Below the pieces are notes generated by a model that saw only the letters and a list, made by a program, of their open reading frames with translations, was not told the origin of the DNA and did no database searches. From an uncultured Eubacteriales bacterium (GTDB lineage Bacteria; Bacillota; Clostridia; Lachnospirales; Lachnospiraceae), in the NCBI GenBank assembly GCA_949292785.1, contig CASFBK010000007.1:1-64000 (forward strand): a DNA stretch of 64,000 nucleotides, in the 5' to 3' direction. How positions within the stretch are numbered: position 1 is the first letter of the stretch; each line of letters opens with the position of its first letter. Of this stretch, positions 51,428-60,489 are shown piece by piece. The position numbers and the translations under genes were made by a program.

Positions 51428-52528
51428 ATGAGAAGATATGATTATGTAATTGTAGGAGCTGGTTTATTTGGCGCAGTTTTTGCGCAGGAAGCAAAAAAAG
51501 CAGGAAAAAAGTGCCTTGTTATTGATAAGCGCAGCCACATTGCAGGAAATATTTATACAAGAGAGGTGGAAGGGATTCAGGTACATGAGTACGGTGCCCA
51601 TATTTTCCACACTTCAAATAAGGAAGTCTGGGACTATGTGAATCAGTTTGCAGAATTTAACCGTTACACCAATTCACCGGTGGCAAATTACAAGGGCGAG
51701 ATTTATAACATGCCTTTTAATATGAATACGTTCAATAAGCTTTGGGGCGTGGTAACACCAAAGGAAGCACAGGAGAAGATTGAATCCCAGAAGCGTGAAT
51801 ATGCGGTAGAAAATCCAAAGAATCTGGAAGAACAGGCAATCAACCTGGTAGGTCCTGATGTGTATACCAAGCTGGTAAAGGGCTATACGGAAAAGCAGTG
51901 GGGCAAGCGTGCCACGGAGCTTCCTGCCTTTATTATCAAGCGTTTGCCGGTGCGTTTTACCTATGATAATAATTACTTTAACGATAACTATCAGGGAATC
52001 CCAATGGGCGGTTACACCAGGATGATAGAAAAGATGTTAGAGGGGACCGAAGTGCGGTTGGAAGAGAATTTCTTAGAGAACAGAGAGAAATATCAGGAGC
52101 TGGCAGAAAAAATCGTATATACCGGAATGATTGATGAATATTTTGATTACTGCTATGGAGAATTGGAATACCGCTCTCTTCGTTTTGAGACAGAAGTGCT
52201 GGAGGAAAAAAATTATCAGGGAAATGCGGTAGTAAATTATACGGAATATGAAGTGCCGTATACCAGAATCATTGAACATAAGCACTTTGAATATGGAACC
52301 CAGCCCAAAACTGTGATTACAAGGGAATATCCGAAAACATGGGCAAAGGGAGATGAACCATATTATCCTATGAATGATGAAAAAAATGCCAGTCTTTATG
52401 AAAAGTACAGTGAACTTGCGGGAAAAGAGGGAAATGTTATCTTTGGAGGAAGACTGGGACAGTATAAGTATTACGATATGGACGATACGGTAGAAGCAGC
52501 ATTAAAATGTGTCAGGGAAGTCTTATAA
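51428..52528 (+). CDS. glf: UDP-galactopyranose mutase
   Basis: 366 residues; ATG 51428 after GAGGGAAACAAG. The FAD-binding Rossmann motif is VGAGLFGAVFAQEAKKAG and the family motif is HEYGAHIFHTSNKEVWDYVN. Substrate-binding arginines lie in YTRMIEKMLEG and GRLGQYKYYDMDD. It converts UDP-galactopyranose to UDP-galactofuranose for cell-surface polysaccharides. It stands apart from other glycan genes in this window. Confidence 0.95.
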   Translation: MRRYDYVIVGAGLFGAVFAQEAKKAGKKCLVIDKRSHIAGNIYTREVEGIQVHEYGAHIFHTSNKEVWDYVNQFAEFNRYTNSPVANYKGEIYNMPFNMNTFNKLWGVVTPKEAQEKIESQKREYAVENPKNLEEQAINLVGPDVYTKLVKGYTEKQWGKRATELPAFIIKRLPVRFTYDNNYFNDNYQGIPMGGYTRMIEKMLEGTEVRLEENFLENREKYQELAEKIVYTGMIDEYFDYCYGELEYRSLRFETEVLEEKNYQGNAVVNYTEYEVPYTRIIEHKHFEYGTQPKTVITREYPKTWAKGDEPYYPMNDEKNASLYEKYSELAGKEGNVIFGGRLGQYKYYDMDDTVEAALKCVREVL

Positions 52529-52544
52529 GTACAGTGTATAATAG

Positions 52545-52573
52545 TTGACGGATTTGAAAAAACTGTATATAAT
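52545..52573 (+). promoter_or_regulatory. Promoter of apt
   Basis: TTGACG (52545-52550), a 17-bp spacer and TATAAT (52568-52573), about 48 bp upstream of apt. Confidence 0.7.
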
Positions 52574-52621
52574 TGCAAATTGTGAGAGATAGAACCAAAG
52601 AATATTTGGAGGAAGCGCAAA

Positions 52622-53146
52622 ATGAAGAAGTTAGAAGAGTATGTAAGAAGTATTCCTGATTTTCCGGAACCGGGAATTATCTTTCGGGATGTAACCAGTA
52701 TTTTGCAGGATGCAGATGGATTACATCAGGCGATTGATGGATTAATGGATTCCTTAAAAGATGTAGAGTATGATGTCGTAGTAGGTCCGGAATCCCGAGG
52801 ATTTATTTTTGGTGTGCCGGTAGCTTATGAAGCGCATAAGAGCTTTGTTCCGGTAAGAAAAAAGGGAAAACTTCCATGCGAAACCATTTCGGCAGAATAT
52901 GATCTGGAGTATGGCAGTGCAGTGATTGAGATGCACAAGGATTCCATCCGGCCGGGACAGAAAGTCGTTATTATTGATGATTTGATTGCTACAGGTGGAA
53001 CCATTGAAGCCATTATCGGATTGATTGAGCAGTTAGGCGGAGAAGTGGTGAAAATCTGCTTTGTGATGGAGCTGGCAGGATTAAACGGAAGAGACAAGCT
53101 GAAAGGTTATGAGGTGGAAAGTCTCATTACATACGAAGGAAAATAA
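52622..53146 (+). CDS. apt: Adenine phosphoribosyltransferase
   Basis: 174 residues; ATG 52622 after GGAGGAAGCGCAA. The start region IPDFPEPGIIFRDVTSIL and the PRPP-binding loop VVIIDDLIATGGTIEAI are typical. It salvages adenine to AMP with PRPP. It is often near relA or recJ in other Clostridia, but not here. Confidence 0.95.
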   Translation: MKKLEEYVRSIPDFPEPGIIFRDVTSILQDADGLHQAIDGLMDSLKDVEYDVVVGPESRGFIFGVPVAYEAHKSFVPVRKKGKLPCETISAEYDLEYGSAVIEMHKDSIRPGQKVVIIDDLIATGGTIEAIIGLIEQLGGEVVKICFVMELAGLNGRDKLKGYEVESLITYEGK

Positions 53147-53338
53147 GGAACAATCATTTGTGCACCTGGACAAGTGGTTGTATTCAGGAAAGGAACTATG
53201 TTACGGCAGTAGTTCCTTTTTCGTATCAGCAGAAAAAACAGATGCCTTTGGTAAATAGAACTTTTGAGAAAAGGAAAAGCAGGGCAATGCAGGTGGAAAA
53301 GCAGATAGCCTTGCGGGATAGAAGAAAGGAAAGAAAGA
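53147..53338 (+). other. Spacer between apt and ispF
   Basis: A plus-strand open frame crosses this region and runs into ispF, but it lacks a credible start and its protein is low-complexity basic, so I do not call it. No clear terminator or promoter is visible. Confidence 0.4.
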
Positions 53339-53887
53339 ATGAGAGTAGGAATGGGATATGATGTTCATAAATTAGTAGAGGGTAGAGACCTGATTCTTGG
53401 CGGGGTAAAGATTCCGCATACCTTGGGATTGCTGGGACATTCAGATGCGGATGTGCTGTTACATGCCATTATGGATGCACTGCTTGGTGCCGCAGCCCTT
53501 GGAGATATCGGAAAGCATTTTCCGGATACCGATGAAAAGTACAAGGGAGTTTCCAGCATGAAGCTGTTAGAACAGGTAGGTGCATTAATAGAAGAAAAAG
53601 GATATGTAGTAGGAAATATTGACGCCACAATCATTGCACAGAAGCCGAAGCTGCGCCCATTTATAGAAGAGATGGAGAAAAATATTGCAGGCGCCTTAAA
53701 AATAGCACCAGAGCAGATAAATGTCAAAGCAACTACAGAAGAAGGACTTGGCTTTACCGGAACAGAAGAGGGGATTTCCTCCCAGGCAATCTGTACCCTT
53801 ATGAGCTTTTATGAAGGAAGCATGTTAGTGGGTGGAACAGAACGCAACTGTGCGGGATGTAAGGGGTGCTCCAGAAGTCAGGGGTAA
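53339..53887 (+). CDS. ispF: 2-C-methyl-D-erythritol 2,4-cyclodiphosphate synthase
   Basis: 182 residues; ATG 53339 after AAGGAAAGAA. Zinc ligands Asp and His appear in [10 protein letters not shown], with [20 protein letters not shown] following, and the C-terminal motif is [17 protein letters not shown]. It makes the cyclic intermediate of the methylerythritol phosphate isoprenoid pathway. The C-terminus is extended by about 25 residues with a Cys-rich [13 protein letters not shown] tail, longer than usual and possibly metal-binding. Confidence 0.95.
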   Translation: MRVGMGYDVHKLVEGRDLILGGVKIPHTLGLLGHSDADVLLHAIMDALLGAAALGDIGKHFPDTDEKYKGVSSMKLLEQVGALIEEKGYVVGNIDATIIAQKPKLRPFIEEMEKNIAGALKIAPEQINVKATTEEGLGFTGTEEGISSQAICTLMSFYEGSMLVGGTERNCAGCKGCSRSQG

Positions 53888-53962
53888 TAAAGAGGTGTCA
53901 AAGACAACCTATATGGCAGATAGGTGATAAATAACATATATTTCAGAGAGGAAAACAGGGGA

Positions 53963-55078
53963 ATGGAACAGATACGTTACCTGAGACAGGAAGAAAAGCA
54001 GAATACCAGACAGATGTATGAGGCTATTTTTTCGGAGGATTCTAAAAGCTTTATAGATTACTATTATCAGTGGAAAACAAGGGACAACCAGATTCTTGTG
54101 ATGGAGGATAATAAAGGATATGAGGTAATGATACATTTAAATCCTTATACGGTCTGCATTAATGGCAAAAAGGCGGAAATTCCTTATATTGTTGCAGTAG
54201 CCACCAGACCGGACTGTCGGCGCAAGGGAAAGATGCAGCAGGTCATGAAACGGGCATTGCAGGATTTGCAGAGGGTGCAGTGCCCCTTTACCTTTCTTTT
54301 GCCGGCAGACCCTGCTTATTATTATGGGCAGGACTTTGTGTTCTCTTCCCAACACCAGAAAAATGCTGTGAAGTGCCAAAGTACAATGAATTGTCAAAAA
54401 ATAGCAGAAGGCTCTGACACAGAAAAATGCTCTAATACAGAAAAAAGCCTTAACACAGAGAAATGCCCTAACACAGTGATGGAATGGAACCGTATTCCTT
54501 TCGAAGATGTGAAGCATTCGCAAATGCAGCAGGCAGCGGAAATTGCCAATGCAATTTTGTCAGAACAATATAACGTATATGTGCAGAGAGATGCGGCATA
54601 TTACGAACGTCTCTTAGAAGAAACTGCAAGTGAACATGGCAGGGTTCTTCTAATAAAAGAAAAAGAACAGTTCGCAGGAATTCTGGCATATGGAGGAGAA
54701 GAGCCGGCAGAGATAAAGGAGTTTTTACTGTTTTCACAATATGAAGAGAGAAGAAGCGAGATTTGCAATCAGGTATTCGGGATAGGAAGCTGGAAGGAAG
54801 AAGAAATGCGGATGATGATTCGTATTGCTGATTTGCAGTCCTGGGATGGCTTACTGAAAGGTGAACCGGAGGTTCTTACAGCAGTGGTAACAGATTCCAT
54901 GGTAGAGGCGAATAATGGTATCTGGCGGCTGGAGTGGAATCCCCAGGGCGGAAGTGTTACAAAACTGGCGGACACAGAATCGGTGGCAGAAGCGGAAAAA
55001 ATACGATATATGGATATCGCGCAGCTGACAGAAAAACTGGTGGAAAAATTGTCAATTTTTATTCAGGAATGGGTATAA
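53963..55078 (+). CDS. Eis-like GNAT acetyltransferase
   Basis: 371 residues from ATG 53963 after GAGAGGAAAACAGGGG. The N-terminal GNAT fold has the acetyl-CoA loop VATRPDCRRKGKMQQVMKRA and FTFLLPADPAYYYGQDF, typical of Eis-type proteins. A C-terminal sterol-carrier-like part follows. Residues about 146-170 hold three tandem copies of a T-E-K-C/S-x-N unit (CSNTEKSLNTEKCPNT) that looks like slippage at the domain junction. The substrate is unknown; Eis proteins acetylate amines including aminoglycosides, but that function is not shown here. Confidence 0.75.
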   Translation: MEQIRYLRQEEKQNTRQMYEAIFSEDSKSFIDYYYQWKTRDNQILVMEDNKGYEVMIHLNPYTVCINGKKAEIPYIVAVATRPDCRRKGKMQQVMKRALQDLQRVQCPFTFLLPADPAYYYGQDFVFSSQHQKNAVKCQSTMNCQKIAEGSDTEKCSNTEKSLNTEKCPNTVMEWNRIPFEDVKHSQMQQAAEIANAILSEQYNVYVQRDAAYYERLLEETASEHGRVLLIKEKEQFAGILAYGGEEPAEIKEFLLFSQYEERRSEICNQVFGIGSWKEEEMRMMIRIADLQSWDGLLKGEPEVLTAVVTDSMVEANNGIWRLEWNPQGGSVTKLADTESVAEAEKIRYMDIAQLTEKLVEKLSIFIQEWV

Positions 55079-55083
55079 AACTA

Positions 55084-55112
55084 TTGACAAAAATAAATTT
55101 TGTGCATAAACT
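55084..55112 (+). promoter_or_regulatory. Promoter of the cysteine T-box operon
   Basis: TTGACA (55084-55089), a 17-bp spacer and TAAACT (55107-55112), immediately upstream of the T-box leader. Confidence 0.7.
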
Positions 55113-55117
55113 AACAT

Positions 55118-55366
55118 AAGGTGAGAAAAAGGCAATGAACGGAAAGAGTAAGTTTTTGGAATTTCCCAGAGAGAAGCTGCCATAGGCTGAAAACAGCTTT
55201 GAAAGGAAGAAAACTGAAGTGCCTCCGCGAGCTGACCGGAAGAAATCACAGTATTCCGGTACGTTTTGCACACGTTACGTGTTTTGAGTGAAATACATAG
55301 ATTGTATTTACTTAGAGTGGAACCGCGGATAACTTCGTCTCTAATTAGAGATGAGGTTTTTTTATT
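55118..55366 (+). promoter_or_regulatory. T-box riboswitch, probably cysteine-specific
   Basis: The T-box core AGAGTGGAACCGCGG is at 55314-55328, followed by terminator arms ACTTCGTCTCT and AGAGATGAGGT with a T-run to about 55366. Upstream lies a long stem I region with the AGAGAG bulge (about 55171) and a distal loop. A TGC triplet at 55220-55222 on the 3' side of stem I is a candidate cysteine specifier, consistent with the downstream cysE-cysS genes. Uncharged tRNA-Cys should favour read-through. Confidence 0.9.
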
Positions 55367-55412
55367 TATTAGGAAAGAACTTGTCGCATTGACACATGAA
55401 GGAGGAAGAAAA

Positions 55413-56135
55413 ATGGGATTTATCAAACATGTGAAAGAAGAATTTGAAGTGATAAAAGAGCGGGACCCATCCATAAAATCTCCTCTGGAAGTATTGCTAT
55501 ATCCAAGTTTTCGTGTTATGTTGAGTTACAGGAAAGCCCATAAGCAGTATTTAAAGGGGCATTATTTCCGTGCGAGAAAGATTTCCCAGAAGGCAGCGAG
55601 AAAAACAGGGATTGAGATACATCCGGGAGCAACCATTGGAAAGGGATTTTTTATTGACCACGGAAGCGGAGTCATCATTGGAGAAACCACGATTATCGGG
55701 GATAATGTTACGCTGTATCAGGGAGTTACCTTAGGCGGAACCGGAAAGGAAACCGGAAAGCGTCATCCTACGCTTTGTGATAATGTTATGGTAAGTGCAG
55801 GAGCAAAGATTATCGGTTCCTTTACCATTGGTGAGAACAGTAAGATTGGTGCAGGAAGTGTGGTGTTAGAGGAAGTGCCTCCAAACTGCACGGTGGTAGG
55901 CGTACCGGGAAGAATTGTAAAGCGGGATAATATTAAAATTCCACGCAGCGATATGGACCAGTGCCATCTGCCCGACCCGGTCATGGAGGATATTACTATA
56001 TTACAGCATGAAAATTCCGCACTGTGCAATAAACTGATAGATTTAGAAAAAGAATTAAAAGAACTGCGTTGCAAAACATGTAAGGAACAGCAACAGGATG
56101 GGGAGCAACAGCAGGATAAGGAACAACAGGAATAG
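55413..56135 (+). CDS. cysE: Serine O-acetyltransferase
   Basis: 241 residues from ATG 55413 after GGAGGAAGAAAA. A hexapeptide-repeat left-handed helix covers about 60-190: IHPGATIGKGFFIDHGSGVI, IGETTIIGDNVTLYQGVTLG and IGAGSVVLEEVPPNCTVVG. It acetylates serine to start cysteine synthesis. The C-terminal 40 residues are a coiled-coil and Gln-Glu-rich tail (QQQDGEQQQDKEQQE) not needed for catalysis. Located directly downstream of the T-box, so cysteine starvation should raise its expression. Confidence 0.94.
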   Translation: MGFIKHVKEEFEVIKERDPSIKSPLEVLLYPSFRVMLSYRKAHKQYLKGHYFRARKISQKAARKTGIEIHPGATIGKGFFIDHGSGVIIGETTIIGDNVTLYQGVTLGGTGKETGKRHPTLCDNVMVSAGAKIIGSFTIGENSKIGAGSVVLEEVPPNCTVVGVPGRIVKRDNIKIPRSDMDQCHLPDPVMEDITILQHENSALCNKLIDLEKELKELRCKTCKEQQQDGEQQQDKEQQE

Positions 56136-56165
56136 AAATAATAAGAAGAAATGGAGTTATACTTT

Positions 56166-57584
56166 ATGGAAAACAGATTTAAGTTTTACAATACCTTAAG
56201 CAGAAGCGTGGAGACGCTGATTCCAAATGAGGATGGAAAGATTGCTATGTATACCTGCGGTCCTACCGTATATCATTTTGCGCATATCGGTAATCTGCGA
56301 AGCTATATTATGGAGGATGTACTGGAGAAAACATTGCGTTATATTGGCTATGATGTAAAGCGTGTTATGAATATTACAGATGTAGGACATCTTTCCAGTG
56401 ATGCGGACACCGGAGAAGATAAGATGCTAAAAGGTGCCAAAAGAGAGCATAAGACCGTAATGGAGATTGCCCAGTTCTATACGGAACAGTTCTTTGAGGA
56501 TTGTAAGAAGCTGAACATCAAGAAACCGGATGTAGTAGAACCGGCAACCAACTGTATCGATGATTTCATCCATATGATAGAGGTTTTGTTGGAAAAGGGC
56601 TATGCTTACCAGGCTGGAGGCAACGTTTATTTTGACACCTCTAAGCTGGATGATTATTATGTATTTTCTTCCCAGAGTGAAAAAGAGCTTCTGGTAGGCG
56701 TTCGTGATGACGTGGAAGAAGATGCCAATAAGAAGAATAAGAATGACTTTGTATTGTGGTTTACCAAGTCAAAGTTTGAAGACCAGGCGTTAAAATGGGA
56801 AAGCCCATGGGGAACCGGCTATCCGGGATGGCATATTGAGTGTTCCTGTATCAGTATGAAGCATTTAGGAGAACATATGGACATTCATTGCGGCGGAGTG
56901 GATAATATTTTCCCGCATCATACCAATGAGATTGCCCAGTCAGAAAGCTACACAGGACATAAATGGTGCAACTACTGGTTCCATGTGCAGTATTTAAACG
57001 ATAAATCAGGAAAAATGAGTAAATCCAAGGGAGATTTCCTGACGGTATCATTGTTAGAAGAAAAGGGCTATGACCCGGTAGTATACCGTATGTTCTGCTT
57101 ACAGTCCCACTACCGCAAGCCTTTGGAATTTTCCTACGAAGCATTAGATAACATCAAGTCAGCCTATGTGAAACTGGTGAAACGGATTCAGGACTTAAAA
57201 GAGGATGGAAGCGTAGAACAGGAGAAGTTTCAGGAATATAAAGAGCGTTTTGAAAAAGAACTCTGCAATGACCTGAATACATCCATGGCAATTACCGTTG
57301 TGTATGATTTGTTAAAGGCAGAAATGAGCGATGCCACCAAACGTGCATTGATAGAAGACTTTGACAAGGTGCTGTCCTTAAATCTTCTGACTGCGGTTGT
57401 TGAGGATGCAAACACGGGCGTAGATGCAGAAATGGAAGCCTATATTCTTGCTATGATAGAAGAAAGAAAAGCAGCCAAAAAAGAGAAAAATTTCGCACGT
57501 GCCGATGAAATACGTGATATACTGTTGGGAAAAGGAATTATTTTAGAAGATACCAGAGAAGGGGTAAAATGGAAAAAGGCTTAA
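56166..57584 (+). CDS. cysS: Cysteinyl-tRNA synthetase
   Basis: 472 residues from ATG 56166, nine bases after GGAG; an in-frame ATG five codons earlier is less likely. Class I signature HIGN appears in FAHIGNLRSYIMED and KMSKS in GKMSKSKGDFLT. The zinc ligands are in YTCGPTVYHF and GWHIECSCISMKHLG. It charges tRNA-Cys. It lies 30 bases after cysE in the same T-box operon and overlaps the start of mrnC by 16 bases. Confidence 0.97.
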   Translation: MENRFKFYNTLSRSVETLIPNEDGKIAMYTCGPTVYHFAHIGNLRSYIMEDVLEKTLRYIGYDVKRVMNITDVGHLSSDADTGEDKMLKGAKREHKTVMEIAQFYTEQFFEDCKKLNIKKPDVVEPATNCIDDFIHMIEVLLEKGYAYQAGGNVYFDTSKLDDYYVFSSQSEKELLVGVRDDVEEDANKKNKNDFVLWFTKSKFEDQALKWESPWGTGYPGWHIECSCISMKHLGEHMDIHCGGVDNIFPHHTNEIAQSESYTGHKWCNYWFHVQYLNDKSGKMSKSKGDFLTVSLLEEKGYDPVVYRMFCLQSHYRKPLEFSYEALDNIKSAYVKLVKRIQDLKEDGSVEQEKFQEYKERFEKELCNDLNTSMAITVVYDLLKAEMSDATKRALIEDFDKVLSLNLLTAVVEDANTGVDAEMEAYILAMIEERKAAKKEKNFARADEIRDILLGKGIILEDTREGVKWKKA

Positions 57585-58006
57585 ATGAATATATATTAAG
57601 ACAATTTGGCATGGAGCATGTGGATATCCGCAGCTATTCTCCGTTGGCACTTGCTTATATCGGAGATGGCATTTATGACCTTATCATTCGTTCCATGATT
57701 GTGGGAAGAGGGAATACACAGGCGAACCAGCTCCATCGCCAGACCAGCCAGCTGGTGAAGGCGCATACCCAGTCCGAGATGATTGAGGTATTGCTGCCGG
57801 AACTGACAGAGGAAGAGATGGCAGTATACAAGCGGGGCAGAAACGCCAAATCCCCTACCATGGCAAAAAATGCCACGATGGCAGATTATAGAAGGGCTAC
57901 GGGATTTGAGGCATTAATGGGATATCTGTATCTGGAAAATCAGATGGAACGCATGATGGAACTAATAAAAACGGCATTAGCAGGAATAGGAAAGGAAACA
58001 AAGTGA
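57569..58006 (+). CDS. mrnC: Mini-ribonuclease III
   Basis: 145 residues; ATG 57569 inside the end of cysS. The RNase III fold shows SPLALAYIGDGIYDLIIRSM with the catalytic Asp, and AKSPTMAKNATMADYRRATG. No double-strand RNA-binding domain is present, as usual for MrnC. It matures 23S rRNA ends. The cysS-mrnC-rlmB order is conserved in Firmicutes. Confidence 0.95.
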   Translation: MEKGLNEYILRQFGMEHVDIRSYSPLALAYIGDGIYDLIIRSMIVGRGNTQANQLHRQTSQLVKAHTQSEMIEVLLPELTEEEMAVYKRGRNAKSPTMAKNATMADYRRATGFEALMGYLYLENQMERMMELIKTALAGIGKETK

Positions 58007-58743
58007 GATACGAAGAACTGACCATTGAAGGAAGAAATGCAGTGTTAGAGGCATTTCGTTCCGGGAAGACCATAGACAAGCTTTTTGTGCTGGATGGATG
58101 TCAGGATGGACCGATAAAATCCATTACACGGGAAGCCAGAAAGCACGATACGATTGTTAATTATGTAACAAAGGAACGATTAGACCAGCTGTCTGAGACG
58201 AAAAAGCATCAGGGAGTCATTGCTTTTGCAGCAGCCTATGAATATGCAGAAGTAGAAGATATTTTACAACTGGCAGAAGAAAAGGGCGAACCGCCTTTCA
58301 TTATCTTATTGGATAATATTGAAGACCCCCACAATTTGGGGGCCATTATCCGTACTGCCAATCTGGCAGGTGCCCATGGGGTGATTATCCCAAAGAGACG
58401 TGCCGTGGGATTAACAGCAACCGTTGCAAAGACTTCGGCAGGAGCAATTAACTATACACCGGTAGCTAAGGTGACCAATCTGTCGAATACCATTAAGGAA
58501 TTAAAAGACAAAGGTCTGTGGTTCGTATGCGCAGACATGGGCGGAACGAATATGTATCAGTTAGATTTAAAGGGACCGATTGGGCTTGTGATTGGAAGCG
58601 AAGGCGAAGGAGTAAGCAAGCTGGTGAGAGAAAACTGTGATTTTATTGCGTCTATCCCTATGAAAGGGGATATTGATTCCCTGAACGCTTCTGTGGCAGC
58701 AGGGGTGCTGGCATATGAAATTGTAAGACAGAGAATGCAATAG
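58003..58743 (+). CDS. rlmB: 23S rRNA (guanosine-2'-O-)-methyltransferase RlmB
   Basis: 246 residues from GTG 58003, overlapping the mrnC stop (GTGA). The N-terminal substrate domain (LTIEGRNAVLEAFRSGKTID) is followed by a SPOUT knot: LDNIEDPHNLGAIIRTANLA, VIGSEGEGVSKLV and SIPMKGDIDSLNASVAAGVL. It methylates G2251 (E. coli numbering) in the ribosomal P-loop. Confidence 0.95.
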   Translation: MRYEELTIEGRNAVLEAFRSGKTIDKLFVLDGCQDGPIKSITREARKHDTIVNYVTKERLDQLSETKKHQGVIAFAAAYEYAEVEDILQLAEEKGEPPFIILLDNIEDPHNLGAIIRTANLAGAHGVIIPKRRAVGLTATVAKTSAGAINYTPVAKVTNLSNTIKELKDKGLWFVCADMGGTNMYQLDLKGPIGLVIGSEGEGVSKLVRENCDFIASIPMKGDIDSLNASVAAGVLAYEIVRQRMQ

Positions 58744-58768
58744 AGTCAGAAACACAAGGGGAAACCGG

Positions 58769-59380
58769 ATGCAGAATTTTACAGAGTATGAAAAACACAC
58801 AGATGAAGAGCTGATTGAACAGTTGAGAAAAGGGCAGACAGATATTACGGACTATATCATGGACAAGTACAAATATCTGGTGCGAAAGCGGGCGAATGCC
58901 ATGTTTTTGATTGGCGGAGACACGGATGACCTGATTCAGGAGGGGATGATAGGTCTTTTTAAGGCAATCCGCGATTATAATAAAGAGAAGGATGCATCTT
59001 TTTATCATTTTGCAGACATCTGTATTGCCAGACAGATATATAGTGCAGTAGAAGCATCCCAGCGGAAAAAGCACCAGCCCTTAAATGGATACATTTCCCT
59101 GAATAGTGAAGCGGGTACCGAGGGGAATGATTCCTTTCTGGACTTACTGGAATCCTTTGAAAATGGGAATCCGGAGCAGTTATTGATTGACCGGGAAAAT
59201 GTAACGGCAATTCGTAAAAAAGCAAAGGAAGCCCTAAGCAAGATGGAATGGAATGTATTGGAATATCATCTGCAGGGACTGAATTACCGTCAGATTGCAG
59301 AATGTATGGAAAAGGAACCAAAATCCATTGATAATGCCCTCCAAAGAATTCGGGGGAAATTATGGAACATTATAGGATAA
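58769..59380 (+). CDS. sigH: Sporulation sigma factor SigH
   Basis: 203 residues; ATG 58769 after AAGGGGAAACCGG. Region 2 appears in LVRKRANAMFLIGGDTDDLI and QEGMIGLFKAIRDYN, and region 4 in ALSKMEWNVLEYHLQGLNYR and QIAECMEKEPKSIDNALQRI. Its place at the end of cysS-mrnC-rlmB is the conserved SigH position of Bacillota. It directs early sporulation or competence-type genes; presence alone does not prove that this organism sporulates. Confidence 0.93.
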   Translation: MQNFTEYEKHTDEELIEQLRKGQTDITDYIMDKYKYLVRKRANAMFLIGGDTDDLIQEGMIGLFKAIRDYNKEKDASFYHFADICIARQIYSAVEASQRKKHQPLNGYISLNSEAGTEGNDSFLDLLESFENGNPEQLLIDRENVTAIRKKAKEALSKMEWNVLEYHLQGLNYRQIAECMEKEPKSIDNALQRIRGKLWNIIG

Positions 59381-59405
59381 GAAGAAAGAAAATGTAAAAA
59401 ATATC

Positions 59406-59434
59406 TTGACAAGTGGCACAACATATAGTATATT
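59406..59434 (+). promoter_or_regulatory. Promoter of tRNA-Thr
   Basis: TTGACA (59406-59411), a 17-bp spacer and TATATT (59429-59434), 31 bp upstream of the tRNA. Confidence 0.7.
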
Positions 59435-59464
59435 AGTCAAGTCGGTTGCGAAAGCAATTTGAGT

Positions 59465-59537
59465 GCTGATATGGCTCAGTCGGTAGAGCGTCGCCTTGGT
59501 AAGGCGGAGGTCACGGGTTCGATTCCCGTTATCAGCT
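59465..59537 (+). tRNA. tRNA-Thr (GGT anticodon)
   Basis: Acceptor GCTGATA with TATCAGC, anticodon loop TTGGTAA giving GGT, T-loop TTCGATT, discriminator T. No CCA is encoded. It lies 112 bases upstream of trmO, whose product modifies threonine tRNAs in other bacteria. Confidence 0.95.
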
Positions 59538-59556
59538 TTGCAAAAGGGTGGAAATG

Positions 59557-59596
59557 AAAGACTTTTTGAGGAAGATACCTCAAAAAGTCTTTATTT
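59557..59596 (+). terminator. Terminator after tRNA-Thr
   Basis: AAAGACTTTTTGAGG pairs with CCTCAAAAAGTCTTT, a 15-bp stem followed by ATTT. Confidence 0.8.
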
Positions 59597-59648
59597 CGTT
59601 ATGCATAAGAGTTTTATCCGGTTTATTATCTGATAGGAGAAAGAAGAA

Positions 59649-60359
59649 ATGAATGAGAAATTAATCGTAGTGGCAAGAATTCATACGGACTTTCCGGAAA
59701 AATTTGGAATACCAAGGCAGAGCGGGCTGGTTCCGTCCGTAAGAGGAGAAATCCATTTTGAGGGAGAATTTCGAAATCCCGATGCTGTTCGTGGAATCGA
59801 AGAATATTCTCACCTGTGGTTGTTATGGGGTTTTTCCAAGGCAAGAAAGGATATCATTAATCTGACAGTGGCGCCTCCCCGATTAGGCGGAAAGGAGCGG
59901 AAAGGCATATTTGCCACCCGTTCTCCATTTCGACCCAATTCCATTGGCTTATCCAGTGTCCGGCTAGAAGAGGTCCGGTATGAAAAAAACGGAGAGCCGG
60001 TTCTGGTTGTGTCCGGGGCGGATATGTTGGACGGTACACCGATTTATGATATTAAACCATATCTTCCTTATACCGATGCGCATCCGGAGGCAGAAGGTAG
60101 CTTTGGTGAGGCTCACAAGGAAGACGGCATTACCGTAATTTTTCCGGAGGAGTTAAAACGTGGGCTTCCGAAGGAGGTACAACAGGCTGTTTTTGAAGTT
60201 CTTTCTCAAGATCCCAGAGCTGCTTATAATAAGAAGCCGGATTATATTTATGGTATGAACTATGCAGGGTATGATATTCGTTTTGTGGTGGCAGATGGTG
60301 TGCTGCTTGTAAAAGAAGTGGTGGATACCCATTCTTCCGGTTGGAAAAGAGTAAAGTAA
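59649..60359 (+). CDS. trmO: tRNA (N6-threonylcarbamoyladenosine-37) methyltransferase TrmO
   Basis: 236 residues; ATG 59649 with TAGGAGAAAGAAGA upstream. The beta-barrel core (TsaA/YaeB fold) includes HTDFPEKFGIPRQSGLVPSV, GKERKGIFATRSPFRPNSIG and DMLDGTPIYDIKPYLPYTD. A C-terminal domain has DPRAAYNKKPDYIYGMNYAG. It methylates t6A37 to m6t6A in tRNA-Thr using S-adenosylmethionine. The tRNA-Thr(GGT) gene lies immediately upstream. Confidence 0.9.
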   Translation: MNEKLIVVARIHTDFPEKFGIPRQSGLVPSVRGEIHFEGEFRNPDAVRGIEEYSHLWLLWGFSKARKDIINLTVAPPRLGGKERKGIFATRSPFRPNSIGLSSVRLEEVRYEKNGEPVLVVSGADMLDGTPIYDIKPYLPYTDAHPEAEGSFGEAHKEDGITVIFPEELKRGLPKEVQQAVFEVLSQDPRAAYNKKPDYIYGMNYAGYDIRFVVADGVLLVKEVVDTHSSGWKRVK

Positions 60360-60489
60360 GAAATAGAGGGAATATGCATAAATATACTGGCATTTCTCAG
60401 TGGTTTCTGATACAATAAAATATATGTATCAGCGGAGATTCCTGATTGCGGGAATCCCTTTGGAAAATAGGGACAAAGGAGTGTTTGAA

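Noticed and set aside
53158-53361. 67-codon frame between apt and ispF
   Set aside because: Weak start, basic low-complexity protein, runs into ispF; coding is unsupported.
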